A stretch of DNA of 64,000 bases. It comes from Candidatus Thiothrix sulfatifontis (GTDB lineage: Bacteria; Pseudomonadota; Gammaproteobacteria; Thiotrichales; Thiotrichaceae). Below, one piece after another: positions 1 to 8,752 of this stretch. The notes beneath the pieces are model-generated. The model was not told the DNA's origin. It did not search any database and worked only from the letters and a program-made list of their open reading frames with translations. Position 1 is the stretch's first letter; each line of letters begins with the position of its first letter. The translations under genes and the position numbers were made by a program. Location: positions 2,728,001 to 2,792,000 of the forward strand of contig CP094685.1 in assembly GCA_022828425.1 (NCBI GenBank), in the 5' to 3' direction.

Positions 1-728
1 CAGAACATTGGCGTGATTTTCAATTTTTCGCCATCCAGCCAAACCATGGCGGGGGAACCTTTCAAATTGGTTTCAATGTCATCCAACAAACGGTAATGCC
101 CGGCAATCGACACCAGTTCTGCCTCTAGCTTCTGGCAGAAAATCCGCGCACTGGTATCACCGCCAATACCGGCTAACACACGCCCACGCAGCGAGCCGTA
201 AACGTGTACCGAGCCACCGGCCAGAATTTCCGAACCGGCACTGGTGTGCTGTAAAATGACCAGATTACCTTCAGGAAAATACACTTGCTGACCGGAACGC
301 AACGGACGATTAACCACTTTCACGCTCGTTAGCGGGTGGCAAGGCGCATCCTCCGTCAAAACCTCTTCCGTTACAGCATCAACCGGGCGTTCACTACGAC
401 TCGGTGCGCCTGTCGCTCGCCCGGAACGCAAAACCGCCCATCCTGCGTGAACCGCTAATTCGCGGCATTCTTCAGCAATGTTACGTATCCCTACTGGAAT
501 AAAGCCTAATGCCAGCAATAGCTTACGCAATGCCGCAAAATCCAACTCAACGCAACTTGCGCCCAATTGACTGCAATCCACCAACAGCGGGCTATTATCA
601 AACAATTGCGGCAAACTATTTTGCTTACTTTTCACGCCATTCTGAATAATATCCAAATCGACGGATGCCAGCCGCAATACACTCAGCAAGGTCATTTCGC
701 CCTTTATTTCAACTGGTTCTTCCGCCAC
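1..728 (-). CDS. minC: Septum site-determining protein MinC (3' end outside window)
   Basis: MinC inhibits FtsZ polymerisation away from midcell and works with membrane-bound MinD. Read on the minus strand from a GTG at 726-728, which has AGGAG 8 bases upstream; the frame stays open to the window edge (about 242 codons), so the C-terminus is missing. The N-terminal domain is divergent. The C-terminal beta-helix is diagnostic: RSGQQVYFPEGNLVILQ, then GGSVHVYGSLRGRVLAGIGG, then ARIFCQKLEAELVSIAGHY. minD and minE would be expected beyond the edge but cannot be seen. The gene is divergent from mfd, with about 196 bases between them. The family call is secure; the GTG start is a choice based on the ribosome-binding site. 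Confidence 0.93.
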   Translation of the reverse strand, partial: MAEEPVEIKGEMTLLSVLRLASVDLDIIQNGVKSKQNSLPQLFDNSPLLVDCSQLGASCVELDFAALRKLLLALGFIPVGIRNIAEECRELAVHAGWAVLRSGRATGAPSRSERPVDAVTEEVLTEDAPCHPLTSVKVVNRPLRSGQQVYFPEGNLVILQHTSAGSEILAGGSVHVYGSLRGRVLAGIGGDTSARIFCQKLEAELVSIAGHYRLLDDIETNLKGSPAMVWLDGEKLKITPMF

Positions 729-765
729 AACCCTGACTCCTGACTAAAAAACATTTGAATGTGAT

Positions 766-777
766 ATTAGCGCTAAT
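766..777. promoter_or_regulatory. 12-bp perfect palindrome between minC and mfd
   Basis: ATTAGCGCTAAT is a perfect palindrome in the AT-rich divergent minC/mfd intergenic region, about 40 bases upstream of the minC start. Position and symmetry suit a dimeric repressor operator. No regulator is assigned and it may be chance. Confidence 0.25.
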
Positions 778-924
778 CTTAACCGACACAAGGCATTATA
801 TATTGTTAATTTCCACGAAAACGGCACGCATGTAAAGCAAGATACCGCTGAAATGGTTAGTTCTCAGGACAAACCCGCCACCATCCGCTAGAATTCGGGC
901 TTTATAAAATAAAAGCTCGGATTC

Positions 925-3900
925 ATGCCTGTACTGCTCAAGCCCCAATTCCCCGCCAACCCCAATGGTCACATCCGCTGGGGGCAACTGTATGGTGCAT
1001 CCCTCGACTGGCTGATTGCCCAATCCGCCCAAGGGTTTGATGGCTTGTTGCTGCTGGCGGTGCCGGATGTGCATAGCGCCTACCAAATGGATGCCGCGCT
1101 GCACTTTTTTGCGCCGGACATTCCGCGTCTCATCTTACCGGATTGGGAAACGTTGCCCTACGACGTGTTTTCACCGCACGAAGACATTATTTCCGAACGC
1201 CTAAAAACGCTGGCAACGCTGCAAAACCTGAAGCGCGGCATTCTGATTGTGCCAGCCACTACTTTGCTGCATCGGCTTGCACCGACCAGTTATGTGCACG
1301 GGCATACTTTTATGGTGCGCAAAGGTTCACCGCTCAATATCGACAAATTGCGCAAGCAACTCGAAGAAGCAGGCTATCGCAACGTCAGCCAAGTCATGGC
1401 GCACGGCGAATACGCAACACGTGGCTCATTGCTGGATTTGTTTCCGATGGGCAGTCATACGCCGTATCGCATTGATTTATTTGATGAAGAAGTGGATTCG
1501 ATCCGCACTTTCAATCCAGAAACGCAGCGCACGGATGTCGTGGTGGATAGCATTGAATTGTTGCCCGCGCGGGAATTTCCGCTGGATGAAGCGGGCATCC
1601 GCACCTTCCGCCAAAATTATCGGGCGCAGGTTGAGGGGGATTTAACCCGCAGCCGCATTTACGAAGGGGTGACTCAGGGCAAGCCGCCAGCGGGGATTGA
1701 ATATTACTTGCCGCTGTTTTTTGAGCATACGGCGACGTTGTTTGATTATTTGCCGAAGAAGACCTTGTTGGTACTCGCTGAGGGTGTGGATGCGGCGGTT
1801 AAGACGTTCTGGGAGACGGTAGAGTATCGCTATGAGCAGCGGCGGCATGATATTGAACGACCGTTGCTTGCGCCGGAGAAATTGTTCCTGACGGCGGCGA
1901 TGTTGGGGAGTTGGTTGGAGGATTACCCACGGGTTGATGTACAACGCGGTAGGGGCGTATTGCATACGCCCTCTTCCTCTTCAACAGAAGACGAGGGAGA
2001 AAAAGAAAGAGAAAGAGGGCGTATGCAATACGCCCCTACGGTGGATTATGGGGTCGCCGCCCTGCCCTCGCTGCTCATCCACGCCCGCCAAGAACAGCCC
2101 CTATTCCTGCTGTTCAACTTCCTCAAAGACCTGAAAGGGCGCGTGCTATTCACCGCCGAATCCGCCGGACGGCGTGAAGCCTTCCTCACCCTGCTGAAAG
2201 ACAACGGTATTGCGGTTAAAACGCTGGAAACTTGGCAGGATTTCTTCAACAGCAAAGCGGAAATGGCGGTCACGGTCGCGCCGCTGGAAAACGGTTTCTG
2301 GCTGCCCGATGCGAAGATTGCGGTCATTCCCGAAAACCTGCTGCACGGGGTGCAAATCCAGCAGCAACGCCGTCGCCGCAAAGCTACCCGCGATGCCGAT
2401 GCCATCATCCGCAACCTCACCGACCTCAACGCAGGCGCACCCGTGGTACACGAGGAACACGGGGTCGGACGTTATCTGGGGCTGGAAACGGTCACGGCGG
2501 GCGGGGTGACGGCGGAATATTTGCTGATCGAATACGCCAACCACGACAAGCTGTACGTCCCCGTTGCTGCGCTGCATCTGGTCAGCCGTTATACCGGGGC
2601 TGACCCGGAACACGCGCCCTTGCACCGTCTCGGCAATGAGCAGTGGGACAAAGCACGGCAAAAAGCAGCGGAAAAAGCCCGCGATGTGGCGGCGGAATTG
2701 CTCGACATCCACGCCCGCCGTGCCGCGCAACAGGGGCATAGCTTCCCGTTTGACGACAACGATTATCGCTTGTTTGCGGGCGCGTTCCCGTTTGAGGAAA
2801 CGCCGGATCAGGCACTGGCGATTGAAAACGTGATCAAGGACATGCGTTCCGCGCAGCCGATGGATCGGGTGGTGTGCGGCGACGTGGGTTTCGGCAAGAC
2901 CGAAGTGGCGATGCGGGCGGCGTTCGTGGCGGCGAATGCGGGCAAGCAAGTGGCAATGATTGCGCCGACCACCTTACTGGCGCAGCAGCATTTGAACAAT
3001 TTCCGTGACCGTTTTGCCGACTGGCCGTTCAATATCGAATCGCTGTCACGCTTCAAGACCGGCAAGGAAACCAGCAAGGCACTGGAGGCACTCGCCTCCG
3101 GCAAGATCGACATCGTGATCGGTACGCACAAGCTGTTGCAGGACGATGTGCATTTCAAGCAACTGGGGCTGGTGATTATCGACGAAGAACACCGCTTCGG
3201 GGTGCGCGACAAGGAGCAGATGAAAAAGCTGCGTGCCAATGTCGATATGTTGACCATGACCGCCACGCCGATTCCGCGCACGCTGAATATGTCGCTGTCG
3301 GGCTTGCGCGATTTGTCGATCATTGCCACCCCGCCGACGCAACGCCACGCGATCAAAACCTTTGTGTGCGAGTGGAACAAGACCATCATTCAGGAAGCGT
3401 GTGCGCGGGAATTGTCACGCGGCGGGCAGGTGTACGTGCTGCACAATGAGGTCAAAACCATCGACAAGGTGGAGCAGGAACTGAGCGCGATGTTGCCCGG
3501 TGTGACGGTGCGCCATGCCCACGGGCAGATGCGGGCGCACGATCTGGAAAGCATCATGAGCGACTTTTACCACCAGCGTTTCCAGATTCTGATTGCCACC
3601 ACCATCATTGAAAGCGGCATCGACGTGCCGACCGCCAACACGATTTTGATCAACCGTGCTGACAAGCTGGGGCTGGCGCAGTTGCACCAGTTGCGCGGGC
3701 GGGTCGGGCGTTCGCACCACCGCGCTTATGCCTATCTGATTGCGCCGCCGAAATCCGCGCTTACGCCGGATGCGGTCAAGCGGCTGGAAGCGATTGAATC
3801 GCTGGAAGAATTGGGGGTTGGTTTCACGCTGGCGACGCACGATCTGGAGATTCGCGGCGCGGGCGAATTGCTCGGCGAAGGGCAAAGCGGGCAGATTCAG

Positions 3901-4428
3901 GAAATCGGTTTCAACCTCTACAACGACTTGCTGGAACGGGCGGTGAAGGCGTTGAAATCGGGCAAAGTGCCGGAATTGAGCGCCACCAGCCGCCGCACCA
4001 CGGTGGAATTGGGTGCGCCTGCGTTGATCCCGGACGATTATTTGCCGGATGTCCATGCGCGGCTGATCCTCTACAAACGCATTGCCAGCGCGGAATCGCA
4101 GGCGGCACTGGACGAATTGCGGGTGGAAATGATCGACCGCTTCGGGCTGCTGCCAGAACCGACCAAGACGCTGTTCAGCGTCACGCGGGTCAAGCTGCTG
4201 GCGCAGGAATTGGGCATCCGCAAGCTGGATATGCACGTCAAGGGTGGGCGGATTATCTTTGACGACAAACCGAATATTGACCCGATGAAGGTGATTACGT
4301 TGATCCAGAAACGCCCGTGGGTGTTTAAGCTGGATGGGCAGGATAAGTTAAGGTTTGAGATTGAACTCCCGACGGTGGAGGAGCGGGAGGAGTGGGTGGT
4401 TAAGTTGATGGGGGAAATTAGGGGGTGA
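925..4428 (+). CDS. mfd: Transcription-repair coupling factor Mfd
   Basis: Mfd removes RNA polymerase stalled at lesions using ATP-driven translocation and recruits UvrA. The protein is 1167 residues, slightly longer than the usual ~1150. Visible parts: N-terminal UvrB-homology region (about 1-330), an RNAP-interacting module (VVHEEHGVGRYLGLE, about 510-530), and the translocase with Walker A GDVGFGKTEVA (about 650), DEEH box VIIDEEHRFGV, motif LTMTATPIPRTL, and LRGRVGRS. A C-terminal UvrA-regulating domain closes it. Residues about 342-371 are low-complexity and are encoded by an inserted palindromic DNA element, kept in frame. The last 1.38 kb recurs almost unchanged at 13305-14684. The extreme C-terminus (ends GEIRG) differs from that copy (ends GEI), which suggests the 3' end here came by recombination. 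Confidence 0.97.
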   Translation: MPVLLKPQFPANPNGHIRWGQLYGASLDWLIAQSAQGFDGLLLLAVPDVHSAYQMDAALHFFAPDIPRLILPDWETLPYDVFSPHEDIISERLKTLATLQNLKRGILIVPATTLLHRLAPTSYVHGHTFMVRKGSPLNIDKLRKQLEEAGYRNVSQVMAHGEYATRGSLLDLFPMGSHTPYRIDLFDEEVDSIRTFNPETQRTDVVVDSIELLPAREFPLDEAGIRTFRQNYRAQVEGDLTRSRIYEGVTQGKPPAGIEYYLPLFFEHTATLFDYLPKKTLLVLAEGVDAAVKTFWETVEYRYEQRRHDIERPLLAPEKLFLTAAMLGSWLEDYPRVDVQRGRGVLHTPSSSSTEDEGEKERERGRMQYAPTVDYGVAALPSLLIHARQEQPLFLLFNFLKDLKGRVLFTAESAGRREAFLTLLKDNGIAVKTLETWQDFFNSKAEMAVTVAPLENGFWLPDAKIAVIPENLLHGVQIQQQRRRRKATRDADAIIRNLTDLNAGAPVVHEEHGVGRYLGLETVTAGGVTAEYLLIEYANHDKLYVPVAALHLVSRYTGADPEHAPLHRLGNEQWDKARQKAAEKARDVAAELLDIHARRAAQQGHSFPFDDNDYRLFAGAFPFEETPDQALAIENVIKDMRSAQPMDRVVCGDVGFGKTEVAMRAAFVAANAGKQVAMIAPTTLLAQQHLNNFRDRFADWPFNIESLSRFKTGKETSKALEALASGKIDIVIGTHKLLQDDVHFKQLGLVIIDEEHRFGVRDKEQMKKLRANVDMLTMTATPIPRTLNMSLSGLRDLSIIATPPTQRHAIKTFVCEWNKTIIQEACARELSRGGQVYVLHNEVKTIDKVEQELSAMLPGVTVRHAHGQMRAHDLESIMSDFYHQRFQILIATTIIESGIDVPTANTILINRADKLGLAQLHQLRGRVGRSHHRAYAYLIAPPKSALTPDAVKRLEAIESLEELGVGFTLATHDLEIRGAGELLGEGQSGQIQEIGFNLYNDLLERAVKALKSGKVPELSATSRRTTVELGAPALIPDDYLPDVHARLILYKRIASAESQAALDELRVEMIDRFGLLPEPTKTLFSVTRVKLLAQELGIRKLDMHVKGGRIIFDDKPNIDPMKVITLIQKRPWVFKLDGQDKLRFEIELPTVEEREEWVVKLMGEIRG
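1949..2039. repeat. Palindromic element inserted in frame inside mfd
   Basis: Two perfect 27-base inverted arms (1949-1975 and 2013-2039) surround a 37-base purine/pyrimidine-biased loop (1976-2012), giving a 91-base element able to form a long hairpin. It lies wholly within mfd and encodes a stretch rich in S, E, R and K (about residues 342-371). That region corresponds to the linker after the UvrB-like domains, where an insertion should be tolerated. It resembles in principle the protein-coding palindromic elements of Rickettsia; the family name is not known to me. No second copy was noticed in the window. Confidence 0.85.
3038..4417 (+). repeat. Duplicated 3' segment of mfd (copy 1 of 2)
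   Basis: This segment matches 13305-14684 at a constant offset of 10267 with no difference that I can see until the last ~20 bases, where the two 3' ends diverge. The upstream boundary is abrupt: the shared sequence begins at AATCGCTGTCACGC. The two copies are direct repeats flanking the 4430-13301 accessory block, so recombination between them could delete the block and restore a simple mfd locus. Confidence 0.95.
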
Positions 4429-4429
4429 T

Positions 4430-5728
4430 TTATATCCATGAACGTTTGGGGCGATGCAAACTGGAGACAATATCCCTAGCCAGCACACCAGCCTCGTCCA
4501 CCGTCAAATTACCAAGACTAATACGGATAGCAGGCGGCGATTGAAGCCGAAAGGGATGACCGGCCTGCACTCCCCAGCCCTTCGCGGCTAATGCCTGCAA
4601 CGTCGAGGCTTCATCGGCTACAGGTAGCCAGACATGCAATCCTTCCCCTGTAATGGGAATAGCTAACCCCAAATCAGCCAAGCCATGAACCAGTGCCGCA
4701 CGACGCACAGCATAGCTTTGTTGGGCATAACTTAGGACTTTATTTTGCTCGCTTTCCAACCACAAATGAGCCGCCAACTTTTGTAACAGCAAGCTAACCC
4801 ACCGTGGCCCCAACGATTGTTGCCGCCTCATATCCGCTACAATAGCCGCCGAACCACTCACGACAGCAACCCGCAAATCAGGCCCTAAAAATTTGCTCAC
4901 AGAGAGAATATAAAGCCAGTTGGCTGGCAAATTCAGCTTTGGTAAAGGCTGATCTGCAATCGGCCCCCAATAGCCATCCAAAATAAATAAAGTATGGGGT
5001 TGTTGTTGCATCAGGGCTGCCATTGCATTCAACCGCTCCTCACTCAAGGTTGCCCCTGTCGGATTATGGGCGCGAAGTGTCAAAATCATTGCCATCACCT
5101 GCTTGTCAGGTTCAGGTACAAGACAGCCGTGTGCATCCATTGGCAACGGTACAGGCTTGATACGCAAACTTGCCAATAATGCTAACAATGGTGGCCAGCA
5201 TGGGTCTTCCACCCATACACGCGCCCCTGGTGTTACGCGCAATCGTAGTGCAATGGCAATAGCTTCCAATGTTCCAGAAAATACCCCCATCTCCGCAGAT
5301 GGAAGCTGTTCTTTTGTCAACCAACGACGAGCAACATCCAGCAAACAGGAAGCATCGCCGCTGGCATCATAACCTGTCAGTGATCCTTGCTTTGCCAACA
5401 ACGCGGCATTGAGTGGTGGCAGAAGATTACCATCGACATTACCACTGGCTAAATCAATCAACCCTGCGGGTAGTTCCGTCAGCATATCGCCGTGGCTCGG
5501 TGGTAAAGCTACCGTCGTACCCCGTCGCCCGTCAGAAACAACCAAACCCGCATCCCGTAACTTGGCATACGCCGTAGCGACTGTATTAGGGCTAACACCA
5601 ATCTGCTGCGCAAGCTCACGGATGGCAGGCAGCGATTCACCGGGCTTTAGCACCCCTAAACGAATTTGTTCTTCCAAACTGACAAGAATCTCGACAGCGT
5701 TGGATGCCTTGATGTAATATGTACTCAT
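4430..5728 (-). CDS. MocR-family transcription regulator (GntR HTH + aminotransferase-like domain)
   Basis: The 432-residue protein has an N-terminal GntR-type winged helix (about 10-75; PAIRELAQQIGVSPNTVATA) joined to a fold-type I aminotransferase-like domain (about 110-425). The PLP-lysine region SVSKFLGPDLRVAVVSG is present. MocR proteins sense PLP or amino-compound adducts and usually regulate the adjacent divergent gene. Here that is the amidotransferase/MOSC operon starting at 5757, only 28 bases away. The gene ends 2 bases past the mfd stop on the opposite strand, so the two are convergent and abutting. The effector and target are inferred from position. Family confidence is high; no specific subfamily such as PdxR is claimed. 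Confidence 0.88.
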   Translation of the reverse strand: MSTYYIKASNAVEILVSLEEQIRLGVLKPGESLPAIRELAQQIGVSPNTVATAYAKLRDAGLVVSDGRRGTTVALPPSHGDMLTELPAGLIDLASGNVDGNLLPPLNAALLAKQGSLTGYDASGDASCLLDVARRWLTKEQLPSAEMGVFSGTLEAIAIALRLRVTPGARVWVEDPCWPPLLALLASLRIKPVPLPMDAHGCLVPEPDKQVMAMILTLRAHNPTGATLSEERLNAMAALMQQQPHTLFILDGYWGPIADQPLPKLNLPANWLYILSVSKFLGPDLRVAVVSGSAAIVADMRRQQSLGPRWVSLLLQKLAAHLWLESEQNKVLSYAQQSYAVRRAALVHGLADLGLAIPITGEGLHVWLPVADEASTLQALAAKGWGVQAGHPFRLQSPPAIRISLGNLTVDEAGVLARDIVSSLHRPKRSWI

Positions 5729-5740
5729 TCGTTAATTATA

Positions 5741-5754
5741 TTGTATTGGTACAA
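5741..5754. promoter_or_regulatory. Candidate operator in the MocR/amidotransferase intergenic region
   Basis: TTGTA-TTGG-TACAA is a perfect 5-bp inverted repeat with a 4-base spacer, filling half of the 28-bp divergent gap and ending 2 bases before the ATG at 5757. Any promoter for either gene must overlap it. This is a natural position for MocR autoregulation and control of 5757-7156. Confidence 0.4.
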
Positions 5755-5756
5755 AA

Positions 5757-6461
5757 ATGAAAACCCTTATTGCATTACGTCACGTACCTTTTGAAGATTT
5801 GGGTGTACTTGAGCCTCTATTGATTCGCAAAGGTTACAAAATCTACTACTACGACATGGGTGTGCATGAACTATGGACACTTGATCCCGATAACATTGAT
5901 TTGCTGGTGGTGCTGGGTGCGCCCATTGGTGCTTATGATGAAAAGGCATACCCCTTTTTGCAGCAGGAGTTGGAACTCATCCAACACCGCCTAGTTGCAC
6001 AGAAACCGATACTCGGTATTTGTCTAGGGGCGCAACTGATGGCACGGGCATTAGGAGCTACAGTGGCTAGTATGGGTCACAAAGAAATCGGCTTTGCTCC
6101 TTTGCAACTAACCGAAGCGGGCAAAGCGTCAGTCCTTGCTGAACTCACACCCGATGTACACGTTTTGCATTGGCATGGTGATCAATTTGATATGCCAGCA
6201 GGTACTGAAAGTTTGGCAACCACTAACCTTTGTCCCCATCAAGCATTTGCTTTGGGCGATTATGCACTTGGCTTACAATTCCACCTTGAGGTTGATACCA
6301 AACGCCTCGAACAATGGCTGATAGGCCATGCACTTGAATTAAGCCTTGCTGGTATTGATCCCAACACTATCCGTACACAATCCAATCAGTTTAAAGTCAC
6401 ATTACAACACGCCGCTGAAACTGTGTTTGGGCGTTGGCTGGATAGATTGGAGTTGTTGTGA
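5757..6461 (+). CDS. Class I glutamine amidotransferase-like protein (GMP synthase-like subfamily)
   Basis: The 234-residue protein is a stand-alone class I glutamine amidotransferase fold, the kind annotated YfeJ-like or GMP-synthase-like. The nucleophile elbow GICLGAQL (Cys about residue 94) and the His-Glu pair in LQFHLEV (about 185-195) form a complete triad, so hydrolysis of glutamine or a gamma-glutamyl compound is plausible. No partner synthetase lies beside it. The ATG at 5757 has no clear ribosome-binding site and lies directly after the candidate operator, so the message may be leaderless. The 3' end overlaps the MOSC gene by 4 bases, indicating coupled translation. The substrate is unknown. 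Confidence 0.8.
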   Translation: MKTLIALRHVPFEDLGVLEPLLIRKGYKIYYYDMGVHELWTLDPDNIDLLVVLGAPIGAYDEKAYPFLQQELELIQHRLVAQKPILGICLGAQLMARALGATVASMGHKEIGFAPLQLTEAGKASVLAELTPDVHVLHWHGDQFDMPAGTESLATTNLCPHQAFALGDYALGLQFHLEVDTKRLEQWLIGHALELSLAGIDPNTIRTQSNQFKVTLQHAAETVFGRWLDRLELL

Positions 6462-7156
6462 AACAAAACGCATTGGGTATTGTTGAGTCAGTGCTAACGG
6501 GAAAAGCAAAACCTTACACACGACCGGGTACTTACAGTGCGATTGATAAGCAAGCTGTTTATTCAACCGTTTCAGTAAATGCTAATGGACTTGAAGGTGA
6601 TGAACAAGGTGACTTGCGAGTACATGGAGGTGCAGATAAGGCCGTACACTTTTACGCACTTGAACATTACCCTAAGTGGATTGAAGAATTAGGTATGCTT
6701 CCTGCACTCATTAAGGCGGGTGCTTTCGGTGAAAACATTAGGACAAAGGGCATAACTGAATCCACTATTTGTTTAGGTGATCAGCTTTGTGTAGGCAGTG
6801 TATTAATGGAAGTTTCGCAAGCACGCCAACCTTGCTGGAAGCTCAATGACAGATTCGGCGTACCTGATATGGCACGACGACTACAGTCGAGTTTACGCAC
6901 GGGTTGGTATTGCCGCGTGTTACAGGCAGGGATACTCAAAGCAAGTGATACTATTGATCTGGTAAATCGTCCCTATCCAGAGTGGACATTAGCCCGTTTG
7001 ATGGAGTTTTTCTACAAGAATCCGTTGCATTACCCCTCTCTTGAACAAATGCTACATTTGCCATTAGTAAAGTCTTGGAAGCGGACAATAGAAAACCGTT
7101 TGCAATGTGGTGAAATTGAAAATTGGGACTCCCGTATAGATGGCCCAAAACAATAA
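6458..7156 (+). CDS. MOSC-domain protein, YiiM-like
   Basis: This 232-residue MOSC protein has the YiiM layout: an N-terminal beta-rich MOSC domain (EGDEQGDLRVHGGADKAVH; about 40-65), the conserved cysteine that binds molybdenum cofactor in ARQPCWKLNDRFG (about residue 127), and a C-terminal 3-alpha domain (PEWTLARLMEFFY). YiiM and YcbX in E. coli reduce N-hydroxylated bases such as 6-N-hydroxylaminopurine. A neighbouring set of N-oxygenase-like genes (7496-10881) makes a detoxifying role for N-hydroxy compounds attractive, but that is inference. It overlaps the amidotransferase gene by 4 bases and is followed after 17 bases by a small ORF, so one operon is likely. Confidence 0.85.
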   Translation: MKQNALGIVESVLTGKAKPYTRPGTYSAIDKQAVYSTVSVNANGLEGDEQGDLRVHGGADKAVHFYALEHYPKWIEELGMLPALIKAGAFGENIRTKGITESTICLGDQLCVGSVLMEVSQARQPCWKLNDRFGVPDMARRLQSSLRTGWYCRVLQAGILKASDTIDLVNRPYPEWTLARLMEFFYKNPLHYPSLEQMLHLPLVKSWKRTIENRLQCGEIENWDSRIDGPKQ

Positions 7157-7173
7157 GGTAGGAAAGCTAAACA

Positions 7174-7398
7174 ATGGTAAAACACTATCGACTGATAGTT
7201 TCGTATAACGCACGGGCATGGTGTCATATTGATATTAATGTGCCGTGGACAGATGAGGCATTAGAGGATATACAAAATCGTTTCCCCTCTGATGCTGGTT
7301 ATCATATTGAGGTTCTAGTCGCAACTGATGAACACCGTATTGTTGAGTATACTTCTCAAGGTTTGCGTTTATTGATGAGCGAGCCTATTTTTTGTTAA
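7174..7398 (+). CDS. Small hypothetical protein downstream of the MOSC gene
   Basis: The 74-residue ORF has AGGAAAG about 8 bases before its ATG and lies 17 bases after the MOSC stop, so it is probably the last gene of that operon. No signal peptide or membrane segment is visible. It contains two cysteines and the N-terminal run YRLIVSYNARAWCHIDI. I do not recognise the family. Base composition becomes AT-rich from about here onward. Confidence 0.6.
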   Translation: MVKHYRLIVSYNARAWCHIDINVPWTDEALEDIQNRFPSDAGYHIEVLVATDEHRIVEYTSQGLRLLMSEPIFC

Positions 7399-7495
7399 AA
7401 ACCTATTTCAGATAAATTTAAATTTATTTTTTAAGAGAACCTAATATTTGATAGAGCAGAGATGATTTTCTAAAACATGATATGGAGTTAATTAA

Positions 7496-8476
7496 ATGAT
7501 TAGTCAAAGCATGGAATTGCCAGAAAACCACACTGAACAATCGGATAATAATTGCATCTTAATTCTTGACAAACTGGGGAAATCATGGTCAAGTCGCGCC
7601 CAAGTCAAGAATGATGAAATTGAAGTTGATTTAATTTACAATCCTGATCACGATGACTTTATTGATTCACTTTTACCCTTTCACGAACACCCACGTTACC
7701 TAGAAATTGATGACGAGACAAGAACGCTTATTCTCTCATCTGGGTGGATTGCATATAATGAAAAAACCATTGATATAGAAGCAAAAATAATATCTCCCGT
7801 TTGCAATCAACTCATCTATTCTGAATTACCCGGAACAAGTAACCATATAATAAGATGGTTAGCAGCAGAAACATTAGTTGATGAAGCATATCATATATTG
7901 ATGGTATTGAATACTTGTTATACTTGCAGAAAACAGAGAGGACTTCTTGAATTAAAACTTCCAAGTTTTGACTTGGTAAATAATATTGAGAAAGAAGTTA
8001 GCAGATACTCTCATGATTGGCAGAAAAAACTAGTGAGACTAGCAGCCTGTGTTGTGTCAGAAGTTTTCATTAGTGACTACTTAAGTTTATTAGCAAATGC
8101 TGATGAAGTTCAACCAGTTAATAGAATTACAACAGATTATCATCGAAAAGATGAGTTGGCTCATAGCAGTATTTTTCGCAATCTCACAAAAGAAATATTT
8201 CATCACCTAAGTTACAAAGAAAAAACTTTCTTTTGCCAAGTATTACCATTGCCTGTTCATTGGTTTGCAAGTCAAGAATTTATTGTATGGGAGACAATAC
8301 TTAACCAATTAAACTTTAAATATACGAATGAAGTGATTGGTGATTGCCGTGCAGAGTCAGAAATAAACTTAAATAGAATCGACTATTCCGAATTAATCCA
8401 ACTCGCATCAGAAGTAGGAGTATTTGACATGATAGAAGGTAAAGAGTCTTTTGAGCGCCAAGGGTTATTATCTTAA
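7496..8476 (+). CDS. AurF-like diiron N-oxygenase
   Basis: The 326-residue protein matches the p-aminobenzoate N-oxygenase (AurF/CmlI) family in length and in its spaced metal ligands: LVDEAYHILMV (E and H, about 130), VVSEVFISDYL (E, about 188), and YHRKDELAHSSIF (H, E and H, about 220). Family members use a carboxylate/histidine-bridged diiron centre to oxidise amines to hydroxylamines or nitro groups and need external electrons. The rubredoxin-reductase fusion encoded next (8753) is a natural donor. GGAG lies 8 bases before the ATG. The sequence is AT-rich compared with mfd, which suggests transfer. The substrate is unknown. A terminator-like hairpin follows, so it may be transcribed separately from 8753 onward. 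Confidence 0.75.
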   Translation: MISQSMELPENHTEQSDNNCILILDKLGKSWSSRAQVKNDEIEVDLIYNPDHDDFIDSLLPFHEHPRYLEIDDETRTLILSSGWIAYNEKTIDIEAKIISPVCNQLIYSELPGTSNHIIRWLAAETLVDEAYHILMVLNTCYTCRKQRGLLELKLPSFDLVNNIEKEVSRYSHDWQKKLVRLAACVVSEVFISDYLSLLANADEVQPVNRITTDYHRKDELAHSSIFRNLTKEIFHHLSYKEKTFFCQVLPLPVHWFASQEFIVWETILNQLNFKYTNEVIGDCRAESEINLNRIDYSELIQLASEVGVFDMIEGKESFERQGLLS

Positions 8477-8540
8477 ATTTTCATGCTAGTACATAAAGTG
8501 GTTCTTTGAGATATTCGTGGTAGCAATGCATTTAAAAAAT

Positions 8541-8570
8541 GCTATTGATAACAGTTAAACCATCAATAGC
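8541..8570 (+). terminator. Hairpin after the AurF-like gene
   Basis: GCTATTGAT and ATCAATAGC form a perfect 9-bp stem around a 12-base loop, 65 bases after the stop at 8476, followed by a T/A-rich tail. It is a plausible but weak intrinsic terminator because the stem is AT-rich. Confidence 0.45.
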
Positions 8571-8631
8571 TTAAAATTCTTTCTATTATTTTATAAACCA
8601 TATGCTTTGATACTCTACCACGGGCATCTCT

Positions 8632-8650
8632 AAAGATCTGCAAGATCTTT
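8632..8650. promoter_or_regulatory. Short perfect hairpin upstream of the rubredoxin-reductase gene
   Basis: AAAGATCT-GCA-AGATCTTT is an 8-bp perfect inverted repeat followed by AATTTTT, about 100 bases before the ATG at 8753. It could be a second terminator or an operator for the 8753-13301 operon. The rest of 8477-8752 holds no ORF I would support. Confidence 0.35.
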
Positions 8651-8752
8651 AATTTTTAATCAGGCATGACCCTCAAGCAAACAACTGATCAAAAGTTGCT
8701 GTATGCTATTAACTATAGCTGCCTCATTAAAGTAATCTAAGGAGTATATTTT

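Noticed and set aside
3415..4236. 273-codon minus-strand ORF inside mfd (and its twin at 13682-14503)
   Set aside because: It is antisense to mfd, has a skewed His/Gln/Arg-rich composition typical of shadow frames of high-GC genes, and has no ribosome-binding site.
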